Shown here: in pieces, positions 1 to 12,014 of the stretch
Layout: each line of letters begins with the position of its first letter
Position numbering within the stretch: position 1 is the stretch's first letter
Assembly: GCA_010015805.1 (NCBI GenBank)
Contig: ML978123.1
Location: 3,100,001-3,164,000, forward strand
From: Rhizodiscina lignyota
Taxonomy: Eukaryota; Ascomycota; Dothideomycetes; Aulographales; Rhizodiscinaceae
Length of the DNA: 64,000 nt
Direction of reading: 5' to 3'
The notes under the pieces: generated by a model
Told to the model about the DNA's origin: nothing
The model's input: only the letters and a program-made list of their open reading frames with translations
Databases searched by the model: none
Position numbers and translations under genes: made by a program

Positions 1-1573
1 GAGACTCCAACTCCGAGCTACTGGACTTCTCACGGATATGCTATTGTTCGCGCCGATGAAATTGGAACAGGACAGTCACCAGGGCTCTTGGATACTCTTT
101 CTGCAGCAACCATCGATTCCTTTCACGAGCTTATTGAATGGGCTTCTGAGCAGTCCTGGTCTACGGGGAAAATTGGGCTTTTAGGCATCAGCTACTATGC
201 CGGCACTCAATGGCACGTAGCTGCACGGCACCCCAAAGGACTGGAAGCAATCGTCCCATGGGAAGGATTTACGAACCTTTATCCCTCTTTCCGTCATGGA
301 GGAATCTTGAGCAATGAATTCTTAAAGTGGTGGTGGAATCGTCAATGCGCTTCAAACCAGTATGGCTTGCCGGGTAGAGCTGCGCGTCACTGGGGCCCAG
401 ATACCATCGAAGGAGATCTGACGGAAGAAGAACTGAAGGGGAACAGAGTGGTGCTCATGGATGAGCTTCCACACGCTCGATTCCGAGACAGCAAATTCTA
501 CACATCCACTAACTTCAATCTGGAAGACATCACGACACCAATGCTCAGCGTCGCGAACTGGGGCGGCATCTTGCTCCATCTTCGAGGTAACGTGGAAGGC
601 TACATGCAAGCCAGCTCTGAGTTTAAGTATCTTCGCTTCATCGTTGGCCGACACGACTTGCCGTTTTACTATCCAGAGGAAGTTGAAGTCCAGCGCAGCT
701 TCCTCGACGCATTTTTGAAAGGTGAAGATCGGGTGGGATGGTCCCGCAAAGGCGCAGTGCCAGCAGTCGACCTTGTCCTGCGAAAAGGAGACGTCGGATA
801 CAACAACCCGGTTAATGAGAGGAAATTTCCACGTCGGCAAGAGAATGAATGGCCAATTGCGAGGACACAATATACGAAATTTTATCTCACTCCTTCTCAG
901 GAGCTTCGGACGACACCTGTGGATCCGGCCACACCACGCAAGATTGGCTACAAAGCACTTGGTACCGCTGATTCGCAGCAGCTCATCTCCTTCAGTACCC
1001 CGCCGTTTGAAGTGGAGACTGAAATCACTGGTCACGTCGTTGCTCACCTGAATGTGTCCGTCACTCCAACCCCAGGTAGCCCCGCGCCTTCCGATATCGA
1101 TCTCTTCTTGAGCCTTAGACATATGTCGTCCTCCGGCAAAGAGGTCTTCTATACTGGAACCGGAGGGGAAGCTGTTCCAATTACGAAAGGGTTTCTTCGC
1201 GTCAGTTTGAGGAAAACAAATCCAGACCACCCGCAGCATCGTCCGTGGCTCCCTCATCGAGATTACTATTCGACTGATGTCCTCCCAGTCATTCCTAATG
1301 AAATTTATGCGGTGGATGTTGAGATCTGGCCAACAAACGCTGTGTTTGAGAAGGGCGAGCGGCTTGTGCTCAACGTCAGCTCTGGAGACACTGATGGCAC
1401 CGGATGGTTCCGCCATAGCGATCAGACCGATAGGTAGGTTTGAGCACAGCACTTCAAGAGTTGTGACAACTAATTCGAACAGACTGGAGAACACGTTTGG
1501 AGGCACAAACTTTATTCATTTTGGCCCAAGGTACTTGAACTACCTGACCGTACCCATCATTCCGCCAAAGTAG
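1..1573 (+). CDS. CocE/NonD-type serine hydrolase (peptidase S15 family), 5' end cut by window
   Basis: The reading frame is open from base 1, so the start lies outside the window. The nucleophile elbow G-I-S-Y-Y is followed by the usual long alpha/beta-hydrolase core. The C-terminal half is the jelly-roll domain of the CocE/X-Pro dipeptidyl-peptidase superfamily, which hydrolyses esters, amides or X-Pro peptides. I predict one intron at 1434-1482 (GTAGGT...CTAAT...AACAG), after which the typical ending F-G-G-T-N-F-I-H-F-G-P follows and a TAG stop at 1571. Without the intron the frame stops at 1437 and loses this conserved tail. No signal peptide can be judged. The substrate cannot be named from sequence; many fungal copies are simply annotated as CocE/NonD hydrolases. 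It converges on the laccase gene. Confidence 0.85.
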
Positions 1574-2333
1574 GTTGATTTAGCTGAAGGAAGTGCCAAA
1601 TATCAAATCTAACCATTGAAATCACCTATGCCAAGCAAAACAGAATTTTCCTCCCCAAGTGAAAATCATTTCCCGATCTCAACAATGCGCAAGAGGGCAG
1701 GTCGACTCCCTATTGCATTATCTCGACCTGACCGCGTCCCAAACAGCACAATGACTCGCAGCATTCACTCCAAAATCCTGCAAGAGTCTTCTCCCAAATA
1801 ACCAATCATCATCTCCTTATCTTCATTATATAGCCAGATAAGCCATTCGAGCGACGACCGTCCCCAGCCTCGAGCATATCGGCCATACAAGTTCAGTTCC
1901 GGTTTCGTTGGACCTGGCTCCTCTGACTCGGAAATCGACCGAACTTCTTTAGAAGCTGTAATATGAACCGATTAAAATGACATGGAAGATTTATTCATCC
2001 TCAGTTTTGCGCCATGAAGGTCCCAGGACCAGTGTCGAAGAAGCAATGGCTTGTGCGCATTCACGCACACGGCACAAAGCACAAGGCAGTTTTCTCATAG
2101 ATGAATTGTACGGCATCGAAACCAAGAGAATAATGCAGATAAAATGTATGGTCAAGCAACTTCTCTCATGTGATTCGCTCACTCAATTTTGATGATAGAC
2201 CGATCATCCGTCGGCAGAGGTATCTGCAAGGCTCAATTCTGAGTGGAACAAGCTCCACAGCGCCGACCCATTCATGCTCTGCAGCGCTAGCCTGCCCTTG
2301 TAATTTTAGCGACCCCTGGATAAAAGGAACTTC
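1574..2333. other. Convergent intergenic region
   Basis: These 760 bases lie between the 3' ends of the hydrolase and the laccase. Short open frames occur, but none begins convincingly or resembles a protein. I see no repeat, RNA gene or transposon in it. Confidence 0.6.
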
Positions 2334-4383
2334 TCAGACGCCAGAGTCCTGTTCCGTAACGCCGCTGCCATCAACATACGTCTCCCACGCGCTGCAAGTC
2401 GAGTTCAGCACGTCAAAGTCTATCAACGCCCGAGCCTCTGTGTATCGTTCAACGAACTGCATGTCAAGCCCTTCCGAAGTATGCCACCCAATGTGGCAAT
2501 GCATCAGCCACGCTCCTGGATTGTCTGTCTTAAACGCTATGACGAGATATCCCGCAGCGAGGAGAGTCGCGACGTCGCGGCGCGGCGGATTGTCATAATT
2601 GAGCGTTACTGAGGAGTTGTATGTTGCCGAGCCAGCGCTTGCCATGACGTAGAAGTCGTGGCCTGAGTGGATTGTTAGCGGGAAGAGTACGGTTTGCATA
2701 AACATATATGGTGGAGTAAGTACCGTGCAAGTGAATCGGATGCGGCACAGTAAGTGTCGACTCAATAATGAAATACACCCATTCACCAGCGTCATCAAGC
2801 TCGATCACTGCCTCCGCATCTGTCCAGTCAGTGTCGTTGTTATAAATTTGAAGTAGTGTCGGATTTTCCCATTCCACTTCCATGGTTGTGCTACCAATGC
2901 GCCATTTGAACAGATTGCCGCTAGTGCTGAGAGCCACGCTCAGATCATCGCCCGTATCGCTGTCGGTAATGGTGCCAACTGTCTGGGATAAATATGGTAC
3001 CAAATTGGAACTGTCTTCGTCGACGCACTCATTGTTGTTGCTGTAGCCGGTACTTGTCGGATCGGAAGTGCTGCTGGAATCATAGCGGATAATGCCTTTG
3101 ATGTCATCGGCATTGGCATTCTCGCTGCAGGAAGATTGAGGTATTGCGCGCATCCAATAATCGGCGGTCGATTGATCGGCTTCGACTATAATGTCATAGC
3201 GTTGCCCTTAGACTCCATGTCAGTGACTTATAAAGCAAATTCGTCGCGCAGAAAATAGTCCCCACTGCTTACCCATTGTAATGTCAAGCACCTCGGTGGT
3301 GTACGGAGTTATTGGAACAAGGTCAGAGGCTATGACAGTCATAGTGTGATTGTCCATGGAGAACTTGAAGTAAGTATCGATGGCCGAATTGATTACTCGA
3401 ATGAGGTATTTCGTTCCTGAGGAAAACGTGGTTTCGAAGCGTGAGCCAACAACACTTCCGCTGTCGTTGTATGTGTTTGTCCCATTGATGAGTCCATTGT
3501 CTAAAGTCGGAGGTCCCACAGTTTGGGCATAACTGTACAGTGCATCGACGGTTTCATGGCTCCAGTCAACAAGAGTCAATGGACCCAAATCCACATCCCA
3601 ATCGGCAGTACTTGGACCATGAATCACAATAGGACCTAAGCACATTAGTGAGAGTTATCACAGGTATCGGCAAAGGAGCACAGCAGTACCGAAAACACCC
3701 TCCCAAGCTTGCAGTGAGAAGTGCGAATGGTACCAAGTTGTACCATACTGAACGGCCTTCCAGGTGTAAGTCATTGATTCGCCGGGCTGTATCATTGTTA
3801 GAAGAGTACGAAAATCAGCGCACGCGGTGGTACTTACTGCGATTGGGCATTGGGTAAGTGATGGCACGCCATCATTTGGATTTGTCCAATTTTGTCGTAT
3901 GCCATGCCAATGAAGGCCCGTACCGTTATTCTCCAAGCTATTCGTGACGTGGACTACGACAGTATCCCCCCAATTCGCTTCGATCGTTGGGCCGGGTATG
4001 GATCCATTGACGGCAAGGACAATGCGTTCAACACCGTCTGGAGATGCGGTAGTATTGGTTATTTCAAACCAGTACTGTAAGCGCAGTTAGAATTCAGCCA
4101 AACTGAATCCGAGATGCGAATCTCATTGTCTTGAGGGGGTCGTCCGACATACCTCAACAGTTTCTCCAGTCGTTGGTCCGTCTGAGTAGTAGTCCGTATC
4201 TATGCTGAAATCACACCAAGTTGATCTGTCGCTAGCAGAGTTTCCGGTACAAGTGGAGATGGCGGCAGATGAGGTTGAAGTAACTGAAGCTGTAGAATTT
4301 GCAGAGGAGCTTGCCCGACGAGCAAAATGCGTGATACCTGCAGTAGTGAGCGGAAAGAGTATGGAAAATATTAGAGAAAACAT
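2334..4383 (-). CDS. Secreted ascomycete laccase (multicopper oxidase)
   Basis: Laccases oxidise phenols with O2 using four copper ions. Six exons are predicted (4383-4153, 4074-3838, 3786-3690, 3635-3273, 3206-2724, 2662-2334), giving 579 residues. All five introns have GT-AG ends and the frame is continuous. The start M-F-S-L-I-F begins a hydrophobic signal peptide. The four copper motifs are present in order: H-W-H-G with the Q-C-P-I ending, W-Y-H-S-H, H-P-I-H-L-H-G and H-C-H-I-G-W-H. The residue ten after the last copper Cys is Leu, which suggests a medium redox potential class. The protein ends in D-S-G-V, the C-terminal plug seen in ascomycete laccases. Many N-x-S/T sites fit secretion. 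It is transcribed away from the small secreted protein at 5635. It may serve lignin-phenol turnover or pigment formation; the sequence does not decide. Confidence 0.93.
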
Positions 4384-5634
4384 CGTGATGAAGAGATTGA
4401 GAGAACCGATGAAAAATGTTGCAAAGAAGGGAAGTTGATTATTCTTCTTACAGCTGTAGCGTACGACTTGATATAAGCCTCTATCTGATCTTTCAACTTG
4501 GTTCTCTCGAACCTTAGCACTTTCAAAGGAGATACTAGTCAGTCTCATAGACTAGTGGCAAGAACGCATTAAGGGACGCGTCAGAAACTAAAAATGGAAG
4601 TCTTGTTCAACCGCGGGACGGGTGTCGAAGTTGAATAGCGCTCCGTGTGAGAGCCTCTTGACTCGGCGGATTTTGGTAAAGCCTGTGTACGAAGTCTTTT
4701 CAGCACACGAGGCACTATTCAATAGTCACGTTCGAGTCAGTGCCGCCAGCAAAGAGACTCCATGATGCGGTAGACCTATGCTGGCCAAGCCCCACAACGG
4801 TGGTCCACGAACGTTTCGCTGGAGTGCATCGCCCTTGAACTGTGCCACAAACTATGGCGTACGACGTCCAGACAACGCCCTAGGAGAATTCCTTGAAACA
4901 ACCAGGCCTGTGCACGTAGAAAAGATTAGGGTTCGGATGCAGCCCGAATCCCCGAATAGGGAGAGACTCCTGAGTGCCAAGTCTATACCGTGAAGCACAT
5001 CATATTGTACGCGTAATTCATGTTAACTGCAAGATCGGCGGCTATCATGACAGACGGAAAGGAACCAGATAACTGAGGACGGAAAGGCGCACAGGAATGT
5101 TTAGGCCAAATGTAAGGAGCACCCTTGTCGGGAACGGCGTCTTTTCCTGTTCTGGATTAAGGAAATCTCCGCGTCAGCTTCATCACCAGATCTCGCGCTA
5201 GCTGATTCAAACCCTTCCAACCTCCTCCTCATTTCGTTATACCATCCCCGGCCGCGCCATTATATCTGCCATGCCCTATATACCTCCTCACTGCGTAACC
5301 CTCGACTGTGCTGCGCTCTGAACACGCGTCCAATACAGCATCTTGATCGACTGCGCCGCTCTCGTTCAGGAGATGGATTTCGTTGATGTACACGTACTTC
5401 TGCTCCACCGCTGGATCCGCACTATATGCGGCTGAATGGTACCCTAGGATACAAGTGAGCCGGGAAATAAGCATTGCGCGGCACTATGTTGGATGTGGAC
5501 GATGTTGATGGTGTCTATCCTCACGTTCTCGGTTTAAGAGTGCGCGATCTTGCATTGCCGTAAATTTTTCCGTCTCTGCACCAAATTTCAAATCATTTCT
5601 ATTGAAATTTTACTCTATAAGTTTCAATTAAATC
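4384..5634. promoter_or_regulatory. Divergent promoter region, laccase / small secreted protein
   Basis: These 1,251 bases separate two divergently transcribed genes for secreted products, so shared regulation is possible. A CTATAA-like element lies about 25 bases before the downstream ATG. An 81-codon minus-strand frame at 5229-5474 has no recognisable features and is not called. No repeat or RNA gene was seen. Confidence 0.4.
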
Positions 5635-6315
5635 ATGAAATATTATCAACCTATTATCCTCCTTTTCACATTCCTTTGCGGCTCTCCATGGCTCAACGTA
5701 AATGCTCAATCTCAGCTTGCTAAGCGAGCCTCGGGCTTTTCACTGTATGCGTATGGAGCAAACATTTCCGGCTCTAGAGTCTTTTACAACAACGGTACGG
5801 TACTGACACTTCTGGTGTCCATTCGCTCTAATTTCATCTAGGAGGAGCGTATTGCGGTCCATTCGGGGCACCGTCCGCAATTGCTGCCGCGAGAAACGTG
5901 ACATGTATGTCCCTCCCTTCACACGAGCTGCACACTGTGCTCGGCTAAAAATGTCCGCGTAGTCTCAATCTCAGGCATATCCTCTATCGTGTTTGCCCCG
6001 GAAAACTCTACCGCCAATGGAACGTCAGGCTCACTCCTGTACATTCCAAACACTGATTCCGGCCCTCAGCCTGTGGGTTTCAACAACGCTACATCGACAG
6101 AACGAAACAATACCGGCTTTGGCTTCTACGGGCCTTGGCTCTTCCACGTCGCCAGTAACGGGGACATTGAGATGAATTGGTACGCATTGCCAACAAATCA
6201 GACCGACATATTTCGGATTGAATGGGGTAGCTCTGCGGTGTCATCAACTCAACCAAGTGCAACCCTTGTAGCATTGAGGACGGCAGCACCGGTTGTCGGT
6301 TCTCCGAAGGAATGA
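5635..6315 (+). CDS. Small secreted protein of unknown function
   Basis: Three exons (5635-5794, 5842-5904, 5963-6315) encode 191 residues. Both introns are 46-58 nt with GT-AG ends. The first 24 residues form a signal peptide ending near N-A-Q, followed by a K-R dipeptide that could be a Kex2 processing site. The mature part contains S-L-Y-A-Y-G, a V-F-Y-N-N-G-G-A-Y segment and several N-glycosylation sites. This arrangement is common among uncharacterised fungal secreted proteins. It has few cysteines, so it is not a disulfide-rich effector. I cannot assign a function; an extracellular or wall role is an inference from the signal peptide only. It converges on the DUF6594 gene, 190 bases away. 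Confidence 0.8.
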
Positions 6316-6505
6316 TGCTGATGTTCAATCTGTCCAGTGGACGTCGGACGTTCTGGTATCGACAATGGGTTACATATCTCGTTTACTGTTTCAATGATCA
6401 TTACAGCTAGCTCTATATTTGCCGTGGTTCGCAGTGTACTGTTGTTCTTCACTATAACCATATTGATTGACGGGAGGTTCTATTAATGATTGCGCTCCAG
6501 GATTT

Positions 6506-7860
6506 TTAAGTTGTACCGCTGAAATTGCTGATGAAGACCACAAGGACAGCACAATAAGCGGCTGATGCAGCAAAGATTTCGTGTCGCTTTGCAACCGTGA
6601 GCGCACCCATCGCACCAGAGAACAATAGTGTGAAGACCACGAGGACTGCAATCGCATTGAATGTCGAGTGCTGTGACCGGCTAAGGCTTGTCATCTTGTA
6701 CATGACCACGACAGGGACCACAAGGAGTATGAATATCAAGCTGGTGATGATTAGTCCCACGAAGAACTCAACACGCGACCTCGAATAATAATGGACATCC
6801 TTGTCGTCGGTCTTTTGCCGCAATTCAGGAGTGGAGAACATTTTCTGCCACACTCGAGTCAGTCTGAAGAAAAATCGCAGTGACCACAACACTTCGCTTA
6901 CCCGCACTAGTGAAGACTTCATCCTCATCAGGACAGTCTCTACTATTCCATCAAAGGTGGACCATTCCCTTCCATTATTGAGAGTGATGATATCTTCTTT
7001 GTGTCTAATAAATTCTTTTTCCTTTGTCACGAATGGTGCGGTATTCGAGAACCATGTCCTCACGCTTTTGTAGTCTCTCTCAGATGGCTTTTGGAACGAT
7101 GCTATTTCTCTGGCTTGTTTGAGGATTTTGCCTGCCGGAAAATGTCAGCAACAAGGTCTCATGCTACAAGCCGGAGAGGGACATGCCGTATTCTGTGATC
7201 TTTGCTTTAATCTCTGCTAAGATGGTCTGTCTGTTTCTCTGTGGCGTTCCTTGTTCACTTTCACTGTTGCAGCTCCGAATGTCTTTCCTTCTGGATTTCA
7301 GACGCGCTGTCTCGCCATTCGCCTTTTGAATTTTATCAAGCCGGCATAACTCATCTTCTAAGACAACAATTTCATCTTGGAGGTTCAAGAGCACACGGGA
7401 ATAAAGATAGCTGAAGCCGCGGTAGAGAGAGAAATTCGGTTCGCTCGACAAGAACGCAGCGGTGCGGGAGTAGCCTTCGGTGCAGTCTTCCACTGTGCGC
7501 ATTTCAGCTGCGAGTCATTCAAGTGATAGACGGATATTTGAATCTTACGCTTGCGTACTGCTATGGAGCTTATCTCCTCCTCGGTCTTCTTCCGTTCCTC
7601 GCATTCTTTTCGGCGCTCCTCTCTTGAATTCCGATACCAAGGCCGATTGATGAATGACCACCAGCCTGATGAGCGGCAGTGTAAGTCACGACGCGTCATT
7701 TAAGAAAGAGGCAGTGGCAGTGCGTACCACGTGTTGGTGGTGCTTGACCAGCTTCTTCATCGTAAGCAATGTTCAGAGGCTTCGTACTCGAGACGCTGCC
7801 TGAACTAGTTGGAGAGACTTGACCCGAGCTCTCAATGCTCGGGCTGCACTTCTCCTCCAT
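6506..7860 (-). CDS. DUF6594 family membrane protein
   Basis: Five exons (7860-7728, 7665-7549, 7507-7187, 7131-6902, 6844-6506) give 379 residues. The middle part has the DUF6594 signature: E-G-Y-S-R-T-A-A-F, then L-Q-D-E-I-V-V-L-E-D-E-L followed by K-P-S-x-R-D-Y-K-S-V and W-F. The end has three predicted membrane segments (around residues 290-379). Function is unknown; such proteins are abundant in Pezizomycotina and are often found near heterokaryon-incompatibility-like genes. The third intron only keeps the frame if it is a GC-AG intron (7186-7132, donor GCATGT). The second intron is very short (41 nt). The N-terminal 45 residues are Ser/Thr-rich and low in complexity. Confidence 0.82.
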
Positions 7861-8133
7861 GCCTGGCGGATGCCAATTTTGAACAGAAAGTGATTAATGA
7901 TGTTCCTCACAAACATCGAAGGGGATATGCACAACTTTGAACCAAAAAAGCTCTATTTGGCCCCTCAATTCAGCTCGACCTCTACAATCGAAATAGAAAC
8001 CCTAACGCGTTTCACCGGAAAGATTTCGTTGCCTCGTTGCCTGAGAGAACAAGGCTGTGCACATGCATCCAATACATTTACCGCCGGTGAACCAGGACAT
8101 ATGCAGCTTCCCCGCCCGAGGCACATTCAAGCC

Positions 8134-8412
8134 TCATTTCAGATCGTACAATTCACTTTCGTCGAACCAATCCCCGCCTTTATACAATATGTTGGAACCC
8201 TTTTTCTCTTCCAGCTGATACTGATACGTATTGCCATCCTTGACGTATCTGCGTTTGGCGATGAAGAACGTGAGGCTTGACATGTGGCCGGATTCCTCAA
8301 CGGTCATGGATACTTTATCGCCCTTCTCATACTCCGGTTCGACCTGTTTGGTTTAGCGAGAATGCCGATCGTAGTGTCAAAGTTTGAAAAGTTTGTCTAC
8401 CATTCCAGCCAT
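8134..8412 (-). CDS. Small 73-residue protein, two exons
   Basis: The main exon (8343-8134) reads as a compact, charged protein with an E-K-G-D-K-V-S-M-T-V start and ends S-E-L-Y-D-L-K. A preceding exon of only 12 nt (8412-8401, M-A-G-M) joins in frame through an intron of 57 nt (GTAGAC...CTAAAC...ACAG). The K-G-D-x-V opening and the beta-rich pattern recall small SH3/Tudor-like barrels, but this is a weak resemblance and I give no function. Codon use and lack of stops are better than in the opposite-strand frames covering the same bases. The tiny first exon is the least certain part. The gene lies 274 bases upstream of the DUF6594 start, on the same strand. Confidence 0.55.
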
Positions 8413-9239
8413 TCTTGGGCTAACCTGGGATTTTTCTTGGGGGGATTCAACCCTCTCCAAATTCTGATTACCAGCAATCAGCAAAAATGTTCAAACGGTG
8501 CCATATTGCGGCAAAGAGCTGACCAGTGTTTGATCCGACATGCTGGGCGAAATGATTTAAACGCTGACAATTTCAATGCGAGCTAGAATTTCAATAGGAT
8601 TGGTCGTCTATTAGAGTTAAATATTTAGGAACACGGAGAGTCAAGCCCTGACACCTCCCTTAAATAGTGTCACAACCATTTTGACGCTGATAACAAACAG
8701 TCTTCTGCCTTGTGTCCCAGCTAAGCCTTACCTCCTTGCCTTCTCTTGCCTTACGCCGGGGGTCCAAGTTCTCCCACAATTCCAGAAACTTGGCAAGCCG
8801 CAACCGTGCAATCGAATTTGTGAAGCTAATGAATATTCTGCAAATCAAGTTATCATAACATTTTTGCATTTAATTTACTTGCTGTTCAAAATATAGCGGA
8901 GATGGGAGGATAACCGCAGCGAAATGCAAGCGACTTTCGAAAGGCAAGTGAGCCCAAGAATTGGGGCGTTGAACCAAGCCACAATCAGAAAATCGCGCTG
9001 TGCTGTTAAGGCAAACAATCTTAATCACCATCAGGACAATGTCTATGGGAGGGCACCGCCTCCAATCAAGGCAATTGTTAGTTCTGATTTGGAACGATCG
9101 GATTTGAGCCGCAAGGCTGGGGTTTCGGCCTTGTAATAAAGACCATGCATCAGCATGCCAATCAATCATTTATATGCCCTGCTTTTCATCTAACCACCAA
9201 CCATACACTCACAACTGACACTAGCGCTTTCTGTGAATC
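8413..9239. other. Intergenic region
   Basis: These 827 bases hold only short frames on both strands that look like chance. They contain the promoter of the caspase-like gene. No repeat, RNA gene or mobile element was recognised. Confidence 0.5.
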
Positions 9240-10732
9240 ATGTCGACTACAGATGCGCCTATTGTTAGGCTGGATATGCAGTCAGTCGACAACTCATGCG
9301 CTTTGGAGTCTCAAGCCCTCATCGCTGGGCCTCCTGAAGCGCGCCCAATTCCTGACGATGAGCAAAAGTCGCAGCTCGCTGCATCTGAAATGCAGCTCTG
9401 GTGGAATGAAGGATGTGGGTCAACTGGGTACAAGCATGTGGCGGTGTTGCTGGTCAAGTGGATTGATGAGTTGGATGATCTAAAATGTGGAGAAGAGGTC
9501 CGTCCATAGGCTTGTTAAGTTGAAATTGTTTAATGCTGTGTTGACAATCCTTTTGACAGGTTTATCGCCTCCGGGACGTTTTCCGCGACTCATTCCACTA
9601 CGAAGCTGAGGTTGTCGAGCTCAATATCGCAACGAACGTTGATATTCAACTTTCATTACATTTCACAACTTTTCTGAAAAAACATGACGGGCAAGACACA
9701 CTCATCGTCGTGTATTATTCCGGTCATGGATCTCATGAAAAGAAGTTGGAAACTCTCACTTTGCACCCGTAAGGCCACTCGTGTTGAGAATTGAACCATA
9801 CTGACGCTCGCATTAGGACAAACCGGATATCAGACACTAACAGCCAGACGGAACATAACTGGCAAGCAAAAGCGGTCTGGGAGAAGGCTGAAGTGCATCT
9901 TCTAGAGAACGCAAAGTGCGATGCACTGTCAATCCTTGATTGCTGTTTTGCAGGTGATGTCCATAAAGGCGGCATTATGGATGATGATAGAACATATCAG
10001 CTTCTAAGTGCTGCAGGACGACAAAAGCCAACAAATCGGCCCGGGCCGCGATCGTTCACGTCTGCACTGATCCAATCTTTAATGGGACTTCTCGAGGAAC
10101 GCCAGGGACGACCGTTCACCACGTTACAGCTTCAGAACCGCATCTCACAACAAGAGCATCGAACAAGGAATCCGCCGTTCCTTTGGCACCGTCTCAAACG
10201 AGATGAGCGTATGATCTTCCTGAGTCCCTTGGCAAAGCGATCGCGGAAGAACTCTCTGGACAACGTCGAGCCTAGCCGCGCTTTTTTGACGTTTCGCATA
10301 GCCTTGTCAGAGGAAAGACTCAATGAGAAACAAGTGAAAGAGCTTGGGAAGGGCATAACTCAAGCTGCTGAGACGTCAGGTGCTCCAGTCCGACGCATTG
10401 ATCTCGTCAGCTACTCGCTGTCAACACGCAGGAGCACCTTACTGCAGATGATCAAAAAAAACACAATTGCAGCGATTAGATTCCGGCTTGGCTCAAAAGG
10501 GAGCTCTAGTCCCGTCCAAAGTGCTTCTGAGGATCGTATGTTTCCGGTGACTCCAAGTTCTGACGCTGAGCAACCGTCGGATGATATCCAGGACGAATTC
10601 AGAGATGGCGCCTTGTCTTCCTCGATATCGCGAGAGCTACTACAGCAGATGCCAAAGAAGCGACGAAGATCATTAGGGTCGAGATCTACGGGAGGTAGTC
10701 AAGAGAGTCCGAAGAAGTCACGCTTGGGGTAA
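9240..10732 (+). CDS. Caspase-fold cysteine protease (peptidase C14, metacaspase-like)
   Basis: Three exons (9240-9497, 9560-9768, 9817-10732) give 460 residues with clean GT-AG introns. The caspase core includes V-V-Y-Y-S-G-H-G (catalytic His near residue 142) and S-I-L-D-C-C-F-A-G (catalytic Cys near 198-199), the dyad of clan CD proteases. The strand preceding the His is preserved, and so is the Phe/Thr-rich segment after the Cys. The p10-like part is followed by a poorly conserved region of about 150 residues and a basic tail (K-K-R-R-R-S and a final K-K-S-R-L-G) that may be a nuclear signal. It lacks the proline-rich prodomain of type I metacaspases and the canonical D-S-C-H motif. It therefore belongs to the wider fungal caspase-like group often attached to NLR or incompatibility proteins. 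A role in regulated cell death is an inference from family. Confidence 0.85.
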
Positions 10733-10842
10733 ATGGGTGAAACGTCATATGCTCGATGCCGCAGTTAGCGGATGACAGCTCAGACTCATTTTTATTTAAT
10801 GGAGTCAAGAACCAGATGGGTGGTCAGCGTCTGAGATATGAT

Positions 10843-12014
10843 TCAGTCTATCGTGGTCACTTGACCACGTTCTGAGCTCTGCAACACTTTGTCAAGTAGA
10901 TAGTGCATCTTCAAAGCCTTCTCGAAATCCATATATGAGCCTTTATCCCCCTTTGCGTACTCTTCATAGAGTCTGCCGATGTTAGCCGCCCACGGACCGA
11001 GCTTCGAGCACTCGTCTTCTTCGATCGGAACTTCTTTCTCTTCTTCGTCTGTCGTCTTGATACGAATTTTCATTCCGTCTGGGCCACACCAGATTGCGCA
11101 GATTGGAGAAGTCACTTGAATATCGCCATTCTCTCCGTGAATGTTCCAAACGCAACCCAGTCCGTTGATAGGTTGGCCTCCGCGTAAAGTGAGCGAAAAC
11201 ACTGCGCCGGAAGTGAGCCGACCCTGGACATAGACGTGGTCAGGTGCTGGCTTTGGAACGTCTTTTTCAATAATTTGATTTGTTGCACGGTCGACTAGAT
11301 CCACAACGGGGTATTGAACTGGTAAAAGGCTCGACAATGAGTTGACTTGGCCAAGCGTTGCGGTGAACGTCGTCATCCCTTTTGTTCTGGATTAGCGCGA
11401 TAATTGAAGTGAATTAGGCCGGAAATGAAGACCCTCTTACAGTGCGCAAAGTATATCAACGGTAACATCCCAGATGACTCTTTTGGAAAGAGATATTTCA
11501 CGGTTGCTGCTTCTACACGGCCTGTACCAGATGGCACAAGCATGGTCTCGCTACTCGTTATCCGTCCAATAGTCCCACTTTCGACCAACTTTTTCACAGT
11601 ATGGCCAACCGGCTCGAGACCACCTTGAGCGCCGACTATAGTTTTAACGCCCTTCTCTTTCGCCAGCTGCGCGAGCTCTTCAGCTTCTTGGAGCGTGTAG
11701 CCAAGTGGCCACTCCACGTACACGTTCTTGCCGGCCTCAAGCACGGGTTTGGTGGCCGCATAGTGGTCTGGTGCCTTGACTGAGACAACTACCAGATCAA
11801 TATCGGGATCCTTTACAAGTTCGGCGATAGATCCGTATGCTTTGGTACTTGAAGGCAACCCAAAGTCCTTGATTGCAGCCTGAGATGACTCCTCAGACGA
11901 ATTGACGATCGCAGCTATTTCATAATGTGGAGATTTCGAGAGATATGGGAAATGTGCAGTACGGGCCCAGCCTCGTTTTGAGAGTCCAACGAATCCGATT
12001 CGGATCGGAGACAT
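10843..12014 (-). CDS. Gal80-like Gfo/Idh/MocA family protein
   Basis: Two exons (12014-11441, 11378-10843) give 369 residues. The start is the first Met before the Rossmann motif I-G-F-V-G-L-S (residues 5-11); the upstream in-frame Met lies in the promoter. The oxidoreductase C-terminal domain follows, with H-W-M-T-T-F spanning the splice. The catalytic E-K-P motif of the dehydrogenases is replaced by V-E-W-P-L (residues 100-104), as in Gal80 repressors and their filamentous-fungal relatives. It may therefore be a nucleotide-binding regulator or a dehydrogenase of unknown sugar substrate. It shares a 683-base promoter with the aldo-keto reductase next door, which suggests joint control in carbohydrate or aldehyde metabolism. 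The exon 1 donor is GTAAGA and the acceptor is AAAAG. Confidence 0.87.

Noticed and set aside
352-1506. Long antisense frame (384 codons) across the CocE hydrolase
   Set aside because: It is a shadow of a clearly conserved gene and encodes nothing recognisable.
7897-8586. Two consecutive plus-strand frames of 127 and 100 codons
   Set aside because: They overlap the better supported small minus-strand gene and its promoter, and have no recognisable features.
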